Source: Burkholderiaceae bacterium
GTDB lineage: Bacteria; Pseudomonadota; Gammaproteobacteria; Burkholderiales; Burkholderiaceae_C
DNA length: 64,000 nt
NCBI GenBank assembly: GCA_024235895.1
Contig: JACKLM010000007.1
Coordinates: 124,001-188,000 of the forward strand
Reading direction: 5' to 3'
Below the pieces are notes generated by a model, which was not told the origin of the DNA, ran no database searches, and saw only the letters and a program-made list of their open reading frames with translations. Shown in pieces: positions 26,678 to 35,664 of this stretch; positions within the stretch are counted from its first letter, which is position 1, and every line of letters starts with the position of its first letter. The translations under genes were made by a program, and so were the position numbers.

Positions 26678-26759
26678 CCGGTCCGGTCGCCGTATTGCGC
26701 GCGGGTCCGCGTGCCGTGGCCCGTGGTCGCTTCGCAGGGATTCCGCTGCGCATGCGAGA

Positions 26760-26784
26760 AGGCGGGCACCGCCGGCGCCCGCCT
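26760..26784. terminator. Hairpin between the convergent chpA and metalloprotease genes
   Basis: AGGCGGGC (26760-26767) and GCCCGCCT (26777-26784) form a perfect 8-bp stem with a 9-nt loop. It lies in the 124-nt gap between two convergent genes and could stop transcription from both sides, although no T-run follows. Confidence 0.5.
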
Positions 26785-26801
26785 GCACCGTCCCGTGCGG
26801 A

Positions 26802-28835
26802 TCAGCGCGTGATCGAGTCCGAGGTCTCGGTGTTGAGGTCGGCGCGGTAGGTGTAGCCGTCCAAGGTGACGCCGGTGACGCTGAAGGTCACGGTGCCGGA
26901 CTTGCTGCGGATCTGCGGCGAGGTCAGCGTGGCGACGCCGGTGCTGCCGGTGGTCGCGCTGGCGCTGCCCTTGACCAGCCCGGACCAGCTGCCGGCCACC
27001 GTTGCACCGGGCACGGCACGGCCGTCGCCGCCCAGGATCGTCACGCTCGCGGTCGCGGTGGCGCGTCCGTTCTTCAGCGCCTTCGACGCGATGCCGATGT
27101 CCGCCACGCGCATCGGCAGCTCGGCGACGATCGGGTCGACCGTGATCGTCGTCGCGCGGGTGGCCGACATCCCGCTGTCGTCGGTCACGCGAAGCTGGGC
27201 GGTGAAGCTGCCCGCGCTGTCGTAGGTGTGGGTCGCGGTCGCCCCGCTGGCGGTCGCGCCGTCGCCGAAGCTCCAGTCCCAGGCGACGATGGTGCCGTCG
27301 GGGTCGCTCGACGCGCTGCCGTCGAAGGCGACCGTCAGCGGCACCGTGCCGTGCGTGCTGGCGACCTCGATCGACGCCACCGGCGGCTGGCCGGCCGCCG
27401 CGCTCACCTCGCCGCTGATCGCGTACAAGCCGGTGCTGCCGTAGTCGGAATAGCCGTCGACCGTGGGGTCGCCCTTGCCGGTGCCGCGCAGCGCCAGGTA
27501 GTAGGTGCCGGCGGCCGGCAGCGTGGCGGTCAGCGACGCCGCGAGCGCGTCGGCGGGGTTGGCGCTGGCCAGCACGACGCCGGCGGCATCACGCAGCTCG
27601 ATCGCGATGTCGAGATTGGGCGACCGCGCCGACGGCCCGGCGGCGAAGCTGGCGCTGCCGGCACCGGCGCTGAACGTGAACAGGTCGACGTCGCCCGGTC
27701 GCTCGATCACGCCCTGCGCTGCCAGCGACAGCACGCCGGCGGACGCGGTGCCGGCGATCGTGGTGGCGCTGGACGCGCTGCCGCCGTGGTCGTCGGCCCG
27801 CGCGGGCAGCCCGTGGGTGGCCATCACCGCGTAGTCGTCCTGCACGTTGGTCGCGGTGGTGTACTCGCCGCGGCTCCATTGCACGAGCGACTTGCTGTAG
27901 CCCACGCCCATGATCGGCGCCCAGCCGGTGGCGCCGCTGCCGTGGCCACCGTAATAGGCGCCGCCGCTGTAGCCGTCGTGCAGCAGCCCGCCGTTGTGCC
28001 CCACCTCGTGCGAGATCGCCTCGGCGACGTACTTCTCGTGGCCGCTGCCCAGCGCATCGTAGAAGACCAGCGCCGGCTTGTAGTAGTCGCTGGTCGAGTC
28101 GAACGCGCCGACGTAGGCCACGCCACCGCAGCTGCAGTCGTAGATTCCGGCGCGCTTGGTGATCAGCGCGACGGTGCCGAAGCGGTCGTCGCTGCTGCCG
28201 CTGCGCGTGATCGCGTCGGCCGGCGGCGCCTCGGTCGTGACGTCGACGTCCATCGACGCATAGTCCTCGGCCACGCGCTGCCAGATGAGCTGGATGCGCT
28301 GCAGCTCGGTGGTCGAGAAGCTGTAGGGCACGCCATCGAGGTCGAACGGTAGCGCGGTGAGCGTGCCGCCGCTGCCGTTCCAGGCCGTGCCTGACAGCTG
28401 CGCGCCCTGGAAGTTCAGGTAGATGGTTCGCTTCGCGCCCGGCCGGCTGTGCAGCGCGAAGGTCTGCTCGAGCGGGGCGAGCGTGCCGGCGAGCACGGCC
28501 TCGCTGCCCTGCGCCGTCGCGTCGGCCGCCAAAGGCTCGTCGAGCTCCTCCTGCACGAACAGCCGGCCCTGGCGGTCGAGCTTGAGCCGGCGGTCGAGCA
28601 GCAACAGGGCGCGGAACTGGTCCGGCGTGCGGCCGTACCACGCGGCGACCGCGGGCAGCCGGTCGCCGAGCAGCTCGATCGCGCGCGCGCCCTCGCTTCG
28701 AGCTTGCAGGAGCTCGACACGCGGAAACGGCGGCTTGGCGCGCGGGGCAGGTTGCGCGAGTGCGGGCAGCGCGAGCGCGGCGATCGCAGCGGCGGCGACG
28801 AGACGAAGGCCGGGGCGTCGGTTGGGCAGCGGCAT
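26802..28835 (-). CDS. Secreted zinc metalloprotease with PPC and PKD-type domains
   Basis: A 677-residue exported protein. The signal peptide (LRLVAAAAIAALALPALAQP) is followed by a propeptide-like region. The catalytic domain holds the metzincin-type zinc site HEVGHNGGLLHDG (His276, Glu277, His280, His286, Asp287). A pre-peptidase C-terminal domain (about 410-520, DVDLFTFSAGAGSASF ... GTYYLALRGTG) comes next, then a PKD-type Ig domain (about 535-620, VAFDGSASSDPDGTI, WSFGDGATA) and a final Ig-like domain. The architecture suggests an extracellular protease whose trailing domains aid secretion or substrate binding. The start at 28835 gives the signal peptide directly, with a GGAG site upstream; the ATG at 29027 would not. 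It is convergent with chpA. Confidence 0.88.
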   Translation of the reverse strand: MPLPNRRPGLRLVAAAAIAALALPALAQPAPRAKPPFPRVELLQARSEGARAIELLGDRLPAVAAWYGRTPDQFRALLLLDRRLKLDRQGRLFVQEELDEPLAADATAQGSEAVLAGTLAPLEQTFALHSRPGAKRTIYLNFQGAQLSGTAWNGSGGTLTALPFDLDGVPYSFSTTELQRIQLIWQRVAEDYASMDVDVTTEAPPADAITRSGSSDDRFGTVALITKRAGIYDCSCGGVAYVGAFDSTSDYYKPALVFYDALGSGHEKYVAEAISHEVGHNGGLLHDGYSGGAYYGGHGSGATGWAPIMGVGYSKSLVQWSRGEYTTATNVQDDYAVMATHGLPARADDHGGSASSATTIAGTASAGVLSLAAQGVIERPGDVDLFTFSAGAGSASFAAGPSARSPNLDIAIELRDAAGVVLASANPADALAASLTATLPAAGTYYLALRGTGKGDPTVDGYSDYGSTGLYAISGEVSAAAGQPPVASIEVASTHGTVPLTVAFDGSASSDPDGTIVAWDWSFGDGATASGATATHTYDSAGSFTAQLRVTDDSGMSATRATTITVDPIVAELPMRVADIGIASKALKNGRATATASVTILGGDGRAVPGATVAGSWSGLVKGSASATTGSTGVATLTSPQIRSKSGTVTFSVTGVTLDGYTYRADLNTETSDSITR

Positions 28836-29246
28836 GAGGGCTCCAGGAGGCGAAGGGACCTTCGGGTCGTGGCACACGACGCGGCAGACGTGGCGGCCTA
28901 ACCCGGACCGGGTCGAATCTAGGCAGAGCGTGCCGGCGCGGACGCAAGCAGGTGTGACGCTTGCGGGCGACGCGGTCGGCACGATCGCGCCGCCTCGTGC
29001 GCGCGCGGTCGGCCGTGGCGAGGGCAAAGCAGCGTGAGGACTTCACGCCGAGCCGCCGCGGCGGCTCGCGCCGCGCGTGCAGGACTTCACGCGCACCGAT
29101 GCCGTGGCGAGTTGTGACGGCGTCACCGGTGCTTACGCGGCGCAGTGCCCGCTCGAGCGCGGCGACCGGTCCCGTCGGCCGGTGGCGCAGGCGGCTTCCT
29201 ACAATGACCGCCACCCCGGCCCCGGGCCGGCCGACGCGAGCACGCC
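28836..29246. promoter_or_regulatory. 411-nt divergent intergenic region between the metalloprotease and argB
   Basis: No credible gene is seen. The right part contains TACAAT at 29200-29205, 42 nt before the argB ATG, a plausible -10 element. The left part (28836-28960) should carry the promoter of the protease gene, but no convincing hexamer pair could be assigned. A short inverted repeat (ACCCGGACCGGGT, about 28902-28914) lies about 65-80 nt upstream of the protease start. Confidence 0.4.
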
Positions 29247-30149
29247 ATGACGACGCACGAACATACGCTGGACCACATCACGCCGCGCGACCAGGCCGAG
29301 ATCCTGGCGCAGGCGCTGCCCTACATCCGCCGCTTCCACGGCAAGACGCTGGTCATCAAGTACGGCGGCAACGCGATGACCGACCCCGCGCTGCAGCAGG
29401 ACTTCGCCGAGGACGTCGTGCTGCTCAAGCTGGTCGGCATGAACCCGATCGTCGTCCACGGCGGCGGTCCGCAGATCGACGAGGCGCTGGCGCGGGTCGG
29501 CAAGAAGGGGACCTTCGTGCAGGGCATGCGGGTGACCGACGCCGAGACGATGGAGGTCGTCGAGTGGGTGCTCGCCGGCCAGGTGCAGCAGGATATCGTC
29601 GGCCTGATCAACGCCGCCGGCGGGCGGGCGGTCGGGCTGACCGGGCGCGACGGTGGCCTGATCCACGCGCGCAAGCTCGAGCTCGTCGACAAGGACGACC
29701 CCAGCGTGCGCCACGACGTCGGCCAGGTCGGCGAGATCACCGCGATCGACCCCGGCGTGGTCAAGGCGCTGCAGGACGACCGCTTCATCCCGGTCATCAG
29801 CCCGATCGGCTTCGGCGAGCACGGCGAGAGCTACAACATCAACGCCGACCTGGTCGCCAGCAAGCTCGCCACCGTGCTCGCGGCCGAGAAGCTGATCCTG
29901 CTGACGAATATCCGCGGCGTGCTCGACAAGGGCGGCGAGCTGATCGCCGAGCTGAGCACGCGCGAGATCGACGCACTGATCGCCGACGGCACGATCAGCG
30001 GCGGCATGCTGCCCAAGATCGCCGGCGCGATCGACGCCGCCAGGAGCGGGGTGCACGCGGTGCACATCGTCGACGGCCGGGTGCCGCACGCGATGCTGCT
30101 GGAGATCCTGACCGATCAGGCCTACGGCACGATGATCCGGTCGCACTGA
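29247..30149 (+). CDS. argB: N-acetylglutamate kinase ArgB
   Basis: A 300-residue amino acid kinase. Conserved elements are LVIKYGGNAMTD (phosphate binding), VVHGGGPQIDEAL, RAVGLTGRDGGLIHARKL and ISGGMLPKIAGAIDAARSGV. It phosphorylates N-acetylglutamate in arginine synthesis. In the feedback-inhibited type an N-terminal helix precedes the catalytic core; here about 35 residues precede it (EHTLDHITPRDQAEILAQAL), which fits an arginine-sensitive hexamer by family knowledge. A TACAAT hexamer lies 42 nt upstream. The HAD gene follows after 6 nt. Confidence 0.97.
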   Translation: MTTHEHTLDHITPRDQAEILAQALPYIRRFHGKTLVIKYGGNAMTDPALQQDFAEDVVLLKLVGMNPIVVHGGGPQIDEALARVGKKGTFVQGMRVTDAETMEVVEWVLAGQVQQDIVGLINAAGGRAVGLTGRDGGLIHARKLELVDKDDPSVRHDVGQVGEITAIDPGVVKALQDDRFIPVISPIGFGEHGESYNINADLVASKLATVLAAEKLILLTNIRGVLDKGGELIAELSTREIDALIADGTISGGMLPKIAGAIDAARSGVHAVHIVDGRVPHAMLLEILTDQAYGTMIRSH

Positions 30150-30155
30150 CCCCCC

Positions 30156-30944
30156 GTGCACGCGACGGCCCGCGGCCGGCACGCCGCCGGCATGCCCCCT
30201 GCAGCGCGCCGCGGCGCCGCGCGTGCGGCGCGCCGCCCGCGGCGCGAGGGCCTGGCTGCGGCGCCGCCGCGCGTGTGGCTGTTCGACCTCGACAACACGC
30301 TGCACAACGCGTCGGCGTCGGCCTTCGCCGAGGTCAACGCCGGCATGACGCGCTACATCGTCGAGCACCTGGGCCTGGCCGAGGGCGAGGCCGACGCGCT
30401 GCGCCGCGACTACTGGCTGCGCTACGGCGCCACGTTGCTCGGGCTGGTGCGCCACCACGCCGTGCACGCCCCGCACTTCCTGCATGCGACGCACCGGCTG
30501 CCGCAACTCGAGGCGCGCGTGCACGGGCACCGGCACGACTTCGCCGCGCTGGCGCGGCTGCCCGGGCGGCGCGTGCTGCTGACGAACGCGCCGGCGGCCT
30601 ACACCGCGCGCGTGCTCGGCGCGCTGGGCATCGCGCACTGGTTCGACGACGTCGTCACGATCGAGGACATGCGCATGTTCGGCCAGTGGCGCCCCAAGCC
30701 CGACCGCCGCATGCTGCGCCGGCTGCTGGCGCGGCTTCGCGTGCCGGCGGCGCGCTGCGTGCTGGTGGAGGACACGCTGGGGCACCAGAAGGCCGCGCGC
30801 CGGCTCGGCATCGGCACCGCGTGGATGCAGCGCTGGACGCGCGCGGCGGGCTGGGGCGTGGCCGCGGCCACGCGGACGCGCCGTCGGCCGGCCTACGTCG
30901 ACCGCCGCCTGCGGCGACTGGCCGAGCTCCTGCGCGCCCGCTGA
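30156..30944 (+). CDS. HAD-family pyrimidine 5'-nucleotidase-type phosphatase
   Basis: Up to 262 residues. The HAD motifs are complete: motif I VWLFDLDNTLHNAS, motif II LLTNAP, motif III KPDRRM and motif IV VLVEDTLGHQKAA. The helical cap between motifs I and II (about residues 60-125) places it with pyrimidine 5'-nucleotidases of the YjjG/SDT1 type. It is probably translated with argB (6-nt gap). The start is uncertain: the GTG at 30156 and the ATG at 30192 are both in frame, and the first 38 residues are Arg/Ala-rich and not part of the fold. Confidence 0.85.
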   Translation: MHATARGRHAAGMPPAARRGAARAARRPRREGLAAAPPRVWLFDLDNTLHNASASAFAEVNAGMTRYIVEHLGLAEGEADALRRDYWLRYGATLLGLVRHHAVHAPHFLHATHRLPQLEARVHGHRHDFAALARLPGRRVLLTNAPAAYTARVLGALGIAHWFDDVVTIEDMRMFGQWRPKPDRRMLRRLLARLRVPAARCVLVEDTLGHQKAARRLGIGTAWMQRWTRAAGWGVAAATRTRRRPAYVDRRLRRLAELLRAR

Positions 30945-31051
30945 CGGCGCGGCGCCGCCGCGGGGTCGGTGTTTTCCTGCACCGGGGCGCCCCGTGCGCG
31001 TGTGCCAGAATGTTTTTCTCCCACCGCCCGCAACGAACCCGCGCACGATTC

Positions 31052-31753
31052 GTGACGTCCGACCCGCCCAGCGACTCGGCGGCCCTGTCCGCCGAAGGCC
31101 CGCCGCCCGCCGAGCCGGATGCCGGTCCGCGCGGCGACGACCTGCCCGAGACCGAGGCGGCGACGCCGGCGCGCAAGCGCCCGCGGCCGGGCGAGCGCCG
31201 CGTGCAGATCCTGCAGACGCTGGCCGGCATGCTCGAGCAGCCGGGCGCCGACCGCATCACGACGGCGGCGCTGGCGGCGCGGCTGGAGGTCAGCGAGGCG
31301 GCGCTGTACCGCCACTTCGCGAGCAAGGCGCAGATGTTCGAGGGGCTGATCGACTTCATCGAGAACAGCGTCTTCGGCCTGGTCAACCAGATCGTCGAGC
31401 GCGAGCCCTCGGGGGCAGCGCAGGCGCGGCGCATCGTCGCCGTCGTGCTGCAGTTCGGCGAGAGGAATCCCGGCATGACGCGCGTGATGGTCGGCGATGC
31501 GCTGGTCTTCGAGCACGAGCGGCTGGGCGCGCGGATGAACCAGTTCTTCGACCGCGTCGAGTCGCAGCTGCGCCAGAGCCTGCGGCTGGCGGCCGACGCC
31601 GACGGCTCGCCCACGCCGACGGTGCAGGCACAGGCCCTGGCCTCGGCGCTGACCGCGCTCGTCGTCGGCCGGTTGCAGCGCTACGCGCGATCCGGATTCC
31701 GGCGCGTGCCGACCGAGCACCTGGACTTCGCGCTCACCCGGCTCGCACCGTGA
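31052..31753 (+). CDS. slmA: Nucleoid occlusion factor SlmA (TetR family)
   Basis: About 233 residues. After a variable acidic N-terminus of about 45 residues comes RPGERRVQILQTLAGMLEQP, then the helix-turn-helix ITTAALAARLEVSEAALYRHFASKAQMFEGLIDFIE and a C-terminal helical dimerisation domain ending EHLDFALTRLAP. SlmA binds specific chromosomal sites and inhibits FtsZ ring formation over the nucleoid. The start is ambiguous: the GTG at 31052 gives a typical length, while an in-frame ATG at 31010 would add 14 residues. The argB-HAD-slmA order is recurrent in Burkholderiales. Confidence 0.9.
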   Translation: MTSDPPSDSAALSAEGPPPAEPDAGPRGDDLPETEAATPARKRPRPGERRVQILQTLAGMLEQPGADRITTAALAARLEVSEAALYRHFASKAQMFEGLIDFIENSVFGLVNQIVEREPSGAAQARRIVAVVLQFGERNPGMTRVMVGDALVFEHERLGARMNQFFDRVESQLRQSLRLAADADGSPTPTVQAQALASALTALVVGRLQRYARSGFRRVPTEHLDFALTRLAP

Positions 31754-31847
31754 CGCCGGTCGGCGGCGCGCGCGCCGCATCGGCGGCGGCGCGATCGCAC
31801 ACCACGCACGACATGTGCCGTGGCGGCCGCGGACCGGCCGCGCGTCG

Positions 31848-32543
31848 ATGACGGCGGCGTCGGTCGACCTGGGGCTGGGCGGCGAGCGCGTGCGGCTGCT
31901 GGGCGCGCGCGCGGCGTACCTGCCGGCGCATGCGGTCCTGCTGCTGGCCGACCTGCACCTGGGCAAGGGGCAGGCCTTCCGCCACCTGGGCGTGCCGGTG
32001 CCCCGCGGCAGCAGCGGCGAGACGCTGGCGCGCGTCGACGCCTTGCTGGCTGCGACCGGGGCGACGCGCCTCGTCGTCCTCGGCGACCTGCTGCATGCGG
32101 CGCGGGGTCGCGGCGCGGCGCTGGACGACGAGGTGACGCGGGCGATCGATCGCTGGCGCGCGCGGCGGCCCGGGCTGCAGCTGGAGCTGGTGCGCGGCAA
32201 CCACGACCGCCACGCCGGCGACCCACCGCCGGCCTGGGGCGTACGCGTGGCCGAGGACCTGTTGCGGCTGGGCGGGATCGCGCTGCGCCACGAGCCCGCG
32301 GCGCTGGAAGGCGCCTACGTGCTGGCCGGGCACCTGCACCCGGTGCTGCGGCTGGCCGGCCCGGCGCACGACCGGTTGCGGCTGCCGTGCTTCCGCATCG
32401 GCGCGCGCGTCGGCGTGCTGCCGGCCTTCGGCGCCTTCACCGGCGGGCATCCGGTGCGGCCGGCCGCGGGGGAGCGGCTGTTCGTCGCCGACGGCGAGTC
32501 GGTGCACGAGCTGCCGCCGGTGCGCGACGCGCTGCGCGCCTGA
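31848..32543 (+). CDS. pdeM: PdeM-type metallophosphoesterase (ligase-associated DNA damage response endonuclease)
   Basis: A 231-residue calcineurin-like phosphoesterase. The metal-binding motifs are LLLADLHLGKGQAFR (DxH), VVLGDLLHA (GDxxH-type), LVRGNHDRHAG (GNHD) and LAGHLHPVLRL (GHxH). The overall layout, with DLHLGKG and the GDLLHA variant, is typical of PdeM, which in many bacteria is encoded with an ATP-dependent DNA ligase, a Lhr-type helicase and an exonuclease. Here it stands alone between slmA and an MFS gene; a ligase of the matching type is found 30 kb away at 62104-63777. The ATG at 31848 is the first that yields the conserved N-terminus. Confidence 0.85.
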   Translation: MTAASVDLGLGGERVRLLGARAAYLPAHAVLLLADLHLGKGQAFRHLGVPVPRGSSGETLARVDALLAATGATRLVVLGDLLHAARGRGAALDDEVTRAIDRWRARRPGLQLELVRGNHDRHAGDPPPAWGVRVAEDLLRLGGIALRHEPAALEGAYVLAGHLHPVLRLAGPAHDRLRLPCFRIGARVGVLPAFGAFTGGHPVRPAAGERLFVADGESVHELPPVRDALRA

Positions 32544-32624
32544 GTGCGGGCGCCGGGCCGCCCTTGCCGCTTCACGGTGCGCCCGGCCGTCGTCGTGCGC
32601 CGCGGCGCGTATGCTTCGCGCGCC

Positions 32625-34292
32625 ATGCCGAACCCGCTCGCCGGACTGATGAGCTCCCCCGCGCTCGCGCCGCTGCGCGAGCGCGTCTTCCGCGGCCTGT
32701 GGCTGGCCTGGCTGGCGGCCAACCTGACGATGTGGATGCACGACGTCTCGGCCGCCTGGCTGATGACGCAGCTGACCGACAGCGCGGTGATGGTCGCGCT
32801 GGTGTCGTCGGCGTCGACGCTGCCGGTCTTCCTGCTCGGCATCGCCAGCGGCGCGCTGGCCGACATCGTCGACCGGCGGCTGTTCTTCGCCGCCACCCAG
32901 CTGTGGGTCAGCGTGGTCGCGCTGCTGCTGGCGCTGCTCGCGCTGGCCGGCGGCCTGACGGCGCAGCTGCTGCTGGTGCTGACCTTCGTCAACGGCATCG
33001 GGCTGGCGCTGCGCTGGCCGGTCTTCGCCGCCATCGTGCCCGACGTGGTCCCCAAGCCGCATCTGCCCGAGGCGCTGGCGCTGGGCGCGATCTCGGCCAA
33101 TCTCTCGCGCGTCATCGGGCCGGTGGTCGCCGGGGCCCTGCTGGCCTTCAGCGGGCCGGCTGCGGTCTTCACGCTCAACGCGCTGCTGGCCGCGATCGGG
33201 TTCTGGCTGATCTGGCGCTGGAAGGCCGAGCCGCGCCCCAGCACGCTGCCGGGCGAGCGCTTCGTCGGCGCGATGCGGGTCGGCGTGCAGCACGTCTGGC
33301 AGTCGCCGCGCATGCGCATCGTGATCCTGCGCGTGGCGCTGTTCTTCTTCCAGGCCAGCGCACTGCTGGCGCTGCTGCCGCTGCTGGCGCGGCGCATCGA
33401 GGGCGGCGGCGCGGGCATGTACACGCTGATGATGGCCGCCCTCGGCCTGGGCGGCATCACCGCCGCGCTGCAGTTCCCGAAGCTGCGCGCGCGCTACGGG
33501 CGCGACGAGTTCGTGCGCGTCGGGACGATGACGCTGGCGGTGATGGCCTGCGTCGTCGCCGCGCTGCCGACGCCCTGGGTCGCGCTGCCGGCGATGATGC
33601 TGGCGGGCGTGGCCTGGATCTCGACCGCCAACACGCTGATGATGTCGGCGCAGCTCGCGCTGCCGAACTGGGTGCGCGCGCGCGGGATGTCGATCGTCCA
33701 GATGGCGCTGATGGGCGGCACCGCCGGCGGTGCGGCGCTGTGGGGGCAGGTCGCGAGCCTGAGCAGCGTGCCGACCGCGGTCGTCGCGGCGTCGCTCGCC
33801 GGCGTGCTGCTGCTGTTCGTCACCCGCCGGGCCTCGGTCGGCTGGGGTGCGGACGAGGACTTCAGCCCGCAGCCGGTGCGCTCGCTCGAGGGCGTGGTGT
33901 TCGACGTCAGGCCCGACGAGGGTCCGGTGATGGTGACGATCGAGTACCGCGTCGACGATGCCGATGCCGACGCCTTCGCGCGCGTGATGCGCGCCACGCG
34001 GCGCGCGCGGCTGCGCCAGGGGGCGCTGTCGTGGGGGCTGTTCCGCGATGCGTCGCAGCACGGGCGCTACGTCGAGTATTTCGTCGACGAGAACTGGGTC
34101 GAGCATCTGCGGCGCCACGAGCGCTTCACCGCCGCCGACCACGGGTTGCGTGCGAAGCGGCTGGCGCTGCACCGCGGCAGCGAGCCGCCGCGCGTGCAGC
34201 GCTTCGTCGCCGCGGCGCTGGGCGCGCCGGACGCGCCGCCCGGATCGGCGGCGCCCGTCGGCGGCGGCGACGCTGCGCCGGAAAACCCGTAG
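32625..34292 (+). CDS. MFS exporter with C-terminal monooxygenase-like domain (MFS_3 family)
   Basis: A 555-residue protein. Residues 15-410 contain about 11-12 membrane segments of an MFS transporter similar to EntS-like exporters, with the loop SGALADIVDRRLFF at the usual DRxxRR position. The last ~120 residues form a soluble alpha/beta domain (VMVTIEYRVDDADADAFARV, LRQGALSWGLFRDASQHGRYVEYFV) resembling an antibiotic biosynthesis monooxygenase fold, a known extension in the MFS_3 family. The substrate is unknown. The start at 32625 (MPNPLAGLMSSPAL) is preferred, because the sequence before it in frame is Arg-rich and non-hydrophobic. Confidence 0.85.
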   Translation: MPNPLAGLMSSPALAPLRERVFRGLWLAWLAANLTMWMHDVSAAWLMTQLTDSAVMVALVSSASTLPVFLLGIASGALADIVDRRLFFAATQLWVSVVALLLALLALAGGLTAQLLLVLTFVNGIGLALRWPVFAAIVPDVVPKPHLPEALALGAISANLSRVIGPVVAGALLAFSGPAAVFTLNALLAAIGFWLIWRWKAEPRPSTLPGERFVGAMRVGVQHVWQSPRMRIVILRVALFFFQASALLALLPLLARRIEGGGAGMYTLMMAALGLGGITAALQFPKLRARYGRDEFVRVGTMTLAVMACVVAALPTPWVALPAMMLAGVAWISTANTLMMSAQLALPNWVRARGMSIVQMALMGGTAGGAALWGQVASLSSVPTAVVAASLAGVLLLFVTRRASVGWGADEDFSPQPVRSLEGVVFDVRPDEGPVMVTIEYRVDDADADAFARVMRATRRARLRQGALSWGLFRDASQHGRYVEYFVDENWVEHLRRHERFTAADHGLRAKRLALHRGSEPPRVQRFVAAALGAPDAPPGSAAPVGGGDAAPENP

Positions 34293-34319
34293 GGGCCGCG
34301 CGTCGCGGACGGCACGCCC

Positions 34320-35447
34320 ATGGACCAGGTCGACACCGTCATCGTCGGCGCCGGCGTCGTCGGCCTGGCCACGGCGCGCGCGCTGGCGCGTGCCGGGCGC
34401 GAGGTGCTGCTGCTGGAGGCGCTCGACGCCTTCGGCCAGGGAACGAGCGCGCGCAGCAGCGAGGTGATCCACGCCGGGCTGTACCATGCGCCGGGGTCGC
34501 TCAAGGCGCGGCTGTGTGTCGCCGGGCGCGAGGCCCTGTATGCCTACGCCGCCGCGCGCGGCATCGGCCACCGGCGCTGCGGCAAGCTGGTCGTCGCCAC
34601 CGAGGCGGGGCAGGCCGGCGCGCTGGAGGCGATCCGCGCGCGCGGCACCGACTGCGGCGTCGAGGGGCTGGAACTGCTCGACGCGCGCGCCGCGCAGGCG
34701 CTGGAGCCGGCGCTGCGCTGCGCTGCCGCGCTGGGGTCGCCCGCCACCGGCATCGTCGACAGCCACGCGCTGATGCTGGCGCTGCTCGGCGAGGCCGAGG
34801 ACCACGGCGCGCTGCTCGCGCTGCGCAGCCCGGTCGATCGCGTGCGCGTGATCGCCGGCGGCGGCTTCGAGGTCGTGGTCGGCGGCGACGAAACGGTGCG
34901 CATCGGTGCGCGCGCGCTGGTCAACGCCGCCGGGCTGCACGCCTGCGCGCTGGCGCGCGCGATCGACGGCCTGGACCCGCGCCATGTGCCGGCGCCGCAC
35001 TGGGCGCGCGGGCATTATTTCGCCTGCAGCGGCCGCGCACCGTTTTCGCGCCTGATCTATCCGCTGCCCGAGCCCGGCGGGCTGGGCATCCACCTGACGC
35101 TGGACCTCGGCGGGCAGGCGCGATTCGGCCCCGACGTGCAGTGGCTGCCGGTGGCACCGCGCGGCGCCGAGGACTATGCGGTCGACCCGGCGCTGGCGGG
35201 CGCCTTCGAGCGCTCGGTGCGCCGCTACTGGCCCGCGCTGCCGGCCGGCGCGCTGCAGCCGGCCTACGCCGGCATCCGGCCCAAGATCGCCGGGCCGGGC
35301 GAGTCGGCGGCCGACTTCCGCATCGATGGGCCCGGGCGGCACGGCGTGACCGGGCTGGTCAACCTGTTCGGTATCGAGTCGCCGGGGCTGACGGCGTCGC
35401 TGGCGATCGGCGAGCATGTCGCCGCATTGCTGCGGGAGGGTTCGTGA
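34320..35447 (+). CDS. FAD-dependent oxidoreductase (L-2-hydroxyglutarate oxidase-like)
   Basis: A 375-residue DAO-family flavoenzyme. The N-terminal dinucleotide-binding motif is VDTVIVGAGVVGLATARALA. SSEVIHAGLYHAPGSLKARLC and the C-terminal GLVNLFGIESPGLTASLAIGE are characteristic of the LhgO/YgaF group, which oxidises L-2-hydroxyglutarate using FAD and the quinone pool. No other genes of that pathway are nearby, so the substrate is inferred. It lies 27 nt downstream of the MFS gene and may be co-transcribed with it. Confidence 0.85.
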   Translation: MDQVDTVIVGAGVVGLATARALARAGREVLLLEALDAFGQGTSARSSEVIHAGLYHAPGSLKARLCVAGREALYAYAAARGIGHRRCGKLVVATEAGQAGALEAIRARGTDCGVEGLELLDARAAQALEPALRCAAALGSPATGIVDSHALMLALLGEAEDHGALLALRSPVDRVRVIAGGGFEVVVGGDETVRIGARALVNAAGLHACALARAIDGLDPRHVPAPHWARGHYFACSGRAPFSRLIYPLPEPGGLGIHLTLDLGGQARFGPDVQWLPVAPRGAEDYAVDPALAGAFERSVRRYWPALPAGALQPAYAGIRPKIAGPGESAADFRIDGPGRHGVTGLVNLFGIESPGLTASLAIGEHVAALLREGS

Positions 35448-35664
35448 GCACGGCCGATGCCGCGAGTGAAGCGAAGGCAGCGAAGGGCGCAATAGGCGAC
35501 GAAGGCGACGAAGGCAGCGAGCGTCGCGAGCGCCGGCGGCACCGCCCGTGGTCGTCGGGGCCGGGATTCCCGGTCGCGCCGATCATCGTTCTTGCACGGC
35601 GGGCCTCGCGCCGCATTCGTCGTGCCGCGCGCTGCCGCTCGGGCCGTGCGGGCAGGGCTGTCGC
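35448..35664. other. 217-nt intergenic stretch with short repeats
   Basis: Left part: near-tandem GAAGGC/GACGAAGGC units (about 35467-35520). Right part: a perfect small palindrome CCGGGATTCCCGG (about 35561-35573). A 74-codon frame opens at a GTG overlapping the previous stop, but its product is low complexity and Arg-rich. The composition looks like a dispersed intergenic repeat rather than a gene; no second copy was noticed in this window. Confidence 0.4.
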
